A stretch of DNA of 5,507 bases from Bacteroidales bacterium (GTDB taxonomy: Bacteria; Bacteroidota; Bacteroidia; Bacteroidales; P3): positions 1 to 5,507 of the forward strand of contig JAFZEK010000126.1 in NCBI GenBank assembly GCA_017560705.1, in the 5' to 3' direction. This document shows positions 4,639 to 5,507 of this stretch, piece after piece. How positions within the stretch are numbered: the first letter of the stretch is position 1; every line of letters begins with the position of its first letter. The notes below the pieces were generated by a model. It was given only the letters and a program-made list of their open reading frames with translations. It was not told where the DNA came from and made no database searches. The position numbers were made by a program, and so were the translations under genes.

Positions 4639-5507
4639 GTCCTTGCACTATTATAATAGCAGTGTATAGCAGAATCTTTATATCCGTGGTTATGGACATA
4701 TTTTCCAAGTATAACAAATCATATCGTAGGCGTTCCAGCATCTCATCCACATTTTCGGCGTAGCCGTACTTCACCTGTCCCCACGACGTTATACCCGGCT
4801 TCACCTTTTGCAGCAGCAAATATTCGGGAGCCCTCTGCACTATTTGGTCTATAAAATATTGACGTTCCGGGCGAGGCCCTACTAACGACATGGTACCTTT
4901 AAGCACATTATAGAACTGCGGAATCTCGTCCAAACGCACCTTTCGCATAAACCGACCAAACGGTGTTATGCGAGGATCGTTATCCTTAGAAAGCATTGGA
5001 CCAAACTTTTCGGCATCGATATACATTGAGCGGAACTTGTGCATCCTGAAAGGCTTACCCTTTATCCCTATACGTTCCTGAGAATAAAAGATAGGACCTT
5101 TGGACGTAGTTTTCACTATTATAGCAGTAATAATGTACACCGGCAAAAGAATAATCATAGCCACCAACGACACCACTATATCCACTATTCGTTTTACGGA
5201 GTACTGCCATTCCTCCATCAATCGAGGATTTATAACAATAAGAGGCGAATGAAAAATAGAAGTAATCTTCACCGAACCTAGTATAATATCCCTAGTGTCC
5301 GGTGTAATTTTTATTATTATATCTTTGCGGTCGAGGAAGTTAATTATCTTCGAAATCTTTTCATGCTCATAATCTTCCACGGCTATTATCACCTCTTCTA
5401 TCCTTTGGCCTTCTATGATTTGGTTTAGTTCGGCTATCGTTCCGAGGTTTGGCATAACATCTTTCAGCTGCTCATTGACCAATCCATCCACCGACACGAA
5501 GCCTATA
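4628..5507 (-). CDS. Polyprenyl-phosphate sugar-1-phosphate transferase (WcaJ/EpsE-type; 5' end beyond window)
   Basis: Transfers a sugar phosphate from a nucleotide sugar to the lipid carrier undecaprenyl phosphate at the inner membrane, the first step of capsule, exopolysaccharide or O-antigen repeat synthesis. 292 C-terminal residues are visible; the frame is open through the right edge, so GTG at 5497 is internal and not a start. Visible residues 1-95 resemble the Rossmann-like CoA_binding_3 domain (IGFVSVDG, EEVIIAVED). The Bac_transf domain follows: VKRIVDIVVS (104-113), a hydrophobic re-entrant helix 110-132 broken by Pro122, YSQERIGIKGKPFRMHKFRSM (141-161), RLDEIPQFYNVLKGTMSLVGPRPE (191-214) and KPGITSWGQVKYGYA (236-250). 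Asp193-Glu194 is the expected catalytic dyad. Full-length relatives have about 460 residues with N-terminal helices, so about 170 are missing. The acceptor sugar cannot be read from sequence. It is followed by mnmD with an 11 nt overlap. Confidence 0.92.
   Translation of the reverse strand, partial: IGFVSVDGLVNEQLKDVMPNLGTIAELNQIIEGQRIEEVIIAVEDYEHEKISKIINFLDRKDIIIKITPDTRDIILGSVKITSIFHSPLIVINPRLMEEWQYSVKRIVDIVVSLVAMIILLPVYIITAIIVKTTSKGPIFYSQERIGIKGKPFRMHKFRSMYIDAEKFGPMLSKDNDPRITPFGRFMRKVRLDEIPQFYNVLKGTMSLVGPRPERQYFIDQIVQRAPEYLLLQKVKPGITSWGQVKYGYAENVDEMLERLRYDLLYLENMSITTDIKILLYTAIIIVQGRGK

Noticed and set aside
5495..5497. GTG at 5497 as start of the sugar transferase
   Set aside because: The frame continues upstream to the window edge with family-like residues (IGFV), and relatives have about 170 more N-terminal residues. 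The gene is cut by the window.

Overview
The window reads as a piece of an AT-rich genome from an anaerobic bacterium, most likely Bacteroidota (Bacteroidales-like). The pointers are a stand-alone MnmD, a CreD-family membrane protein, a WcaJ/EpsE-type sugar transferase, HndB/HndC-type hydrogenase partner subunits, and a TAnnTTTG-like -7 box. This is inference from gene content; no rRNA or other marker gene is present.

Layout. Positions 1-1304 (minus strand) hold the start of an operon: a small thioredoxin-fold [2Fe-2S] protein (HndB-like), then 24 nt later the N-terminal 294 residues of a NuoF/HndC flavoprotein that runs off the left edge. Together they look like electron-transfer subunits feeding or draining an NAD(P)-linked (probably [FeFe]) hydrogenase whose catalytic subunit would lie further left. 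Positions 1305-2419 are a 1.1 kb non-coding stretch. It carries a possible promoter and operator for the hydrogenase operon, a long featureless A/C-rich stretch, and a well-defined 270 bp MITE-like element (17 bp perfect terminal inverted repeats, 5 bp target duplication TTACA) just upstream of creD. Positions 2420-3682 (plus) encode a complete CreD-family inner-membrane protein. A 46 nt perfect palindrome at 3705-3750 is a shared terminator between creD and the convergent genes on its right. Positions 3756-3881 hold two further directly repeated end fragments of the same mobile element family. Positions 3907-5507 (minus) hold mnmD, a tRNA wobble-uridine methyltransferase, overlapping by 11 nt the 3' end of a polyprenyl-phosphate sugar-1-phosphate transferase that runs off the right edge.

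The main non-routine signals are the repeat family (one intact non-autonomous element plus a composite remnant, with a frameshifted coding-like frame and a conserved-variable-conserved block) and an apparent extra segment in the NuoF/HndC chain exactly where the glycine-rich FMN/NADH loop is expected. I found no CRISPR array, tRNA, rRNA, origin, defence system or other clearly new biological system. The plus strand is C-rich and G-poor in the intergenic region and in creD, suggesting that the minus strand is the leading strand and that creD is transcribed against replication.
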